Shown in pieces: positions 6,193 through 6,371 of a DNA stretch of 6,371 nucleotides; positions within the stretch are counted from its first letter, which is position 1, and the number at the start of each line of letters is the position of its first letter. The position numbers and the translations under genes are program-made. The stretch is from assembly GCA_031282665.1 (NCBI GenBank), contig JAITDH010000184.1:1-6371 (forward strand), read 5' to 3'. The DNA is from Zoogloeaceae bacterium (GTDB taxonomy: Bacteria; Pseudomonadota; Gammaproteobacteria; Burkholderiales; Rhodocyclaceae). Under the pieces are notes generated by a model, which was not told the DNA's origin, searched no databases, and saw only the letters and a program-made list of their open reading frames with translations.

Positions 6193-6371
6193 TCAATGAT
6201 GAATCGACCTGTCGATCCTGTATTGCTCAAGCAAGCCCGGATCGGCGACATCGAGGATGTTGGTGTAATGGAGATTTTTCCACTGCGTTCCGTCAGAGGC
6301 GACATCGGCGGCAAAGCAGCGGTCGATCAGCGCAAGGACGAGCTTCGTATAGCCCGCCGCGCCATTTTTTG
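6193..6371 (-). CDS. C-terminal end of an unrecognised protein
   Basis: A reading frame on the - strand is open from the right edge of the window to a TGA at 6193-6195, giving 58 visible residues. They begin KNGAAGYTKLVLALIDRCFA, then contain GTQWKNLHYTNILDVADP and end LLEQYRIDRSIHH. The composition is that of a normal globular protein: an amphipathic helix, then the strand-like LHYTNILDV, then a helix. A looser resemblance to the ends of alpha/beta-hydrolase-type proteins (helix ALIDRF, then HYVDLRG, then ELHP) is possible but weak. It is not the end of PheS, whose C-terminus would carry the class II motif 3 and typical Arg/Gly residues. The start lies outside the window. It is 127 bases upstream of pheT on the same strand. 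An overlapping frame (6114-6314) has a Ser/Pro/Arg-rich, unlikely composition. Confidence 0.6.
   Translation of the reverse strand, partial: KNGAAGYTKLVLALIDRCFAADVASDGTQWKNLHYTNILDVADPGLLEQYRIDRSIHH

Noticed and set aside
6114..6314. A 66-codon - strand frame upstream of pheT
   Set aside because: Its Ser/Pro/Arg-rich composition is unlike a real protein, and it overlaps a better frame that is open to the window edge.

Overview
The window looks like the chromosome of a high-GC Betaproteobacterium. This rests on the protein sequences of PheT and IhfA and on the order pheT-ihfA-merR on one strand, which is typical of that class. No rRNA, tRNA, CRISPR array, transposase or phage gene is visible.

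Layout: positions 1-2470 carry four genes on the + strand. They are the 3' end of an unrecognised gene (to 388), a 244-residue protein of unknown function (432-1166), a DUF4275-like protein (1337-1825) and an acidic 191-residue protein (1895-2470). Two hairpin repeats lie among them, one across a stop codon (354-387) and one between genes (1199-1258). Positions 2471-2716 hold no gene and are mostly filled by a MITE-like inverted repeat with arms of about 40 bp. It sits where the + strand genes and the - strand operon converge. Positions 2717-6065 carry the - strand operon, transcribed right to left: pheT (phenylalanyl-tRNA synthetase beta chain), ihfA (integration host factor alpha) and a MerR-type regulator with an unusually long low-complexity tail. 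Positions 6066-6192 are a leader with a perfect TATAAT box facing pheT. Positions 6193-6371 are the C-terminal end of another - strand gene that enters from the right edge.

How the genes work together: pheT makes half of an essential translation enzyme whose partner, pheS, normally lies directly upstream but is not here. ihfA makes a DNA-bending protein, and merR overlaps it by 17 bases, so the two are probably translationally coupled. The left-hand genes look like accessory cargo: they have no recognisable housekeeping role and, in sampled stretches, lower GC than most of pheT.

I did not find a clear undescribed system. The most unusual points are the separation of pheT from pheS, the repeat-built tail on the MerR protein, a GC drop confined to the last domain of pheT, and a hairpin repeat that supplies the C-terminus and stop codon of the first gene.
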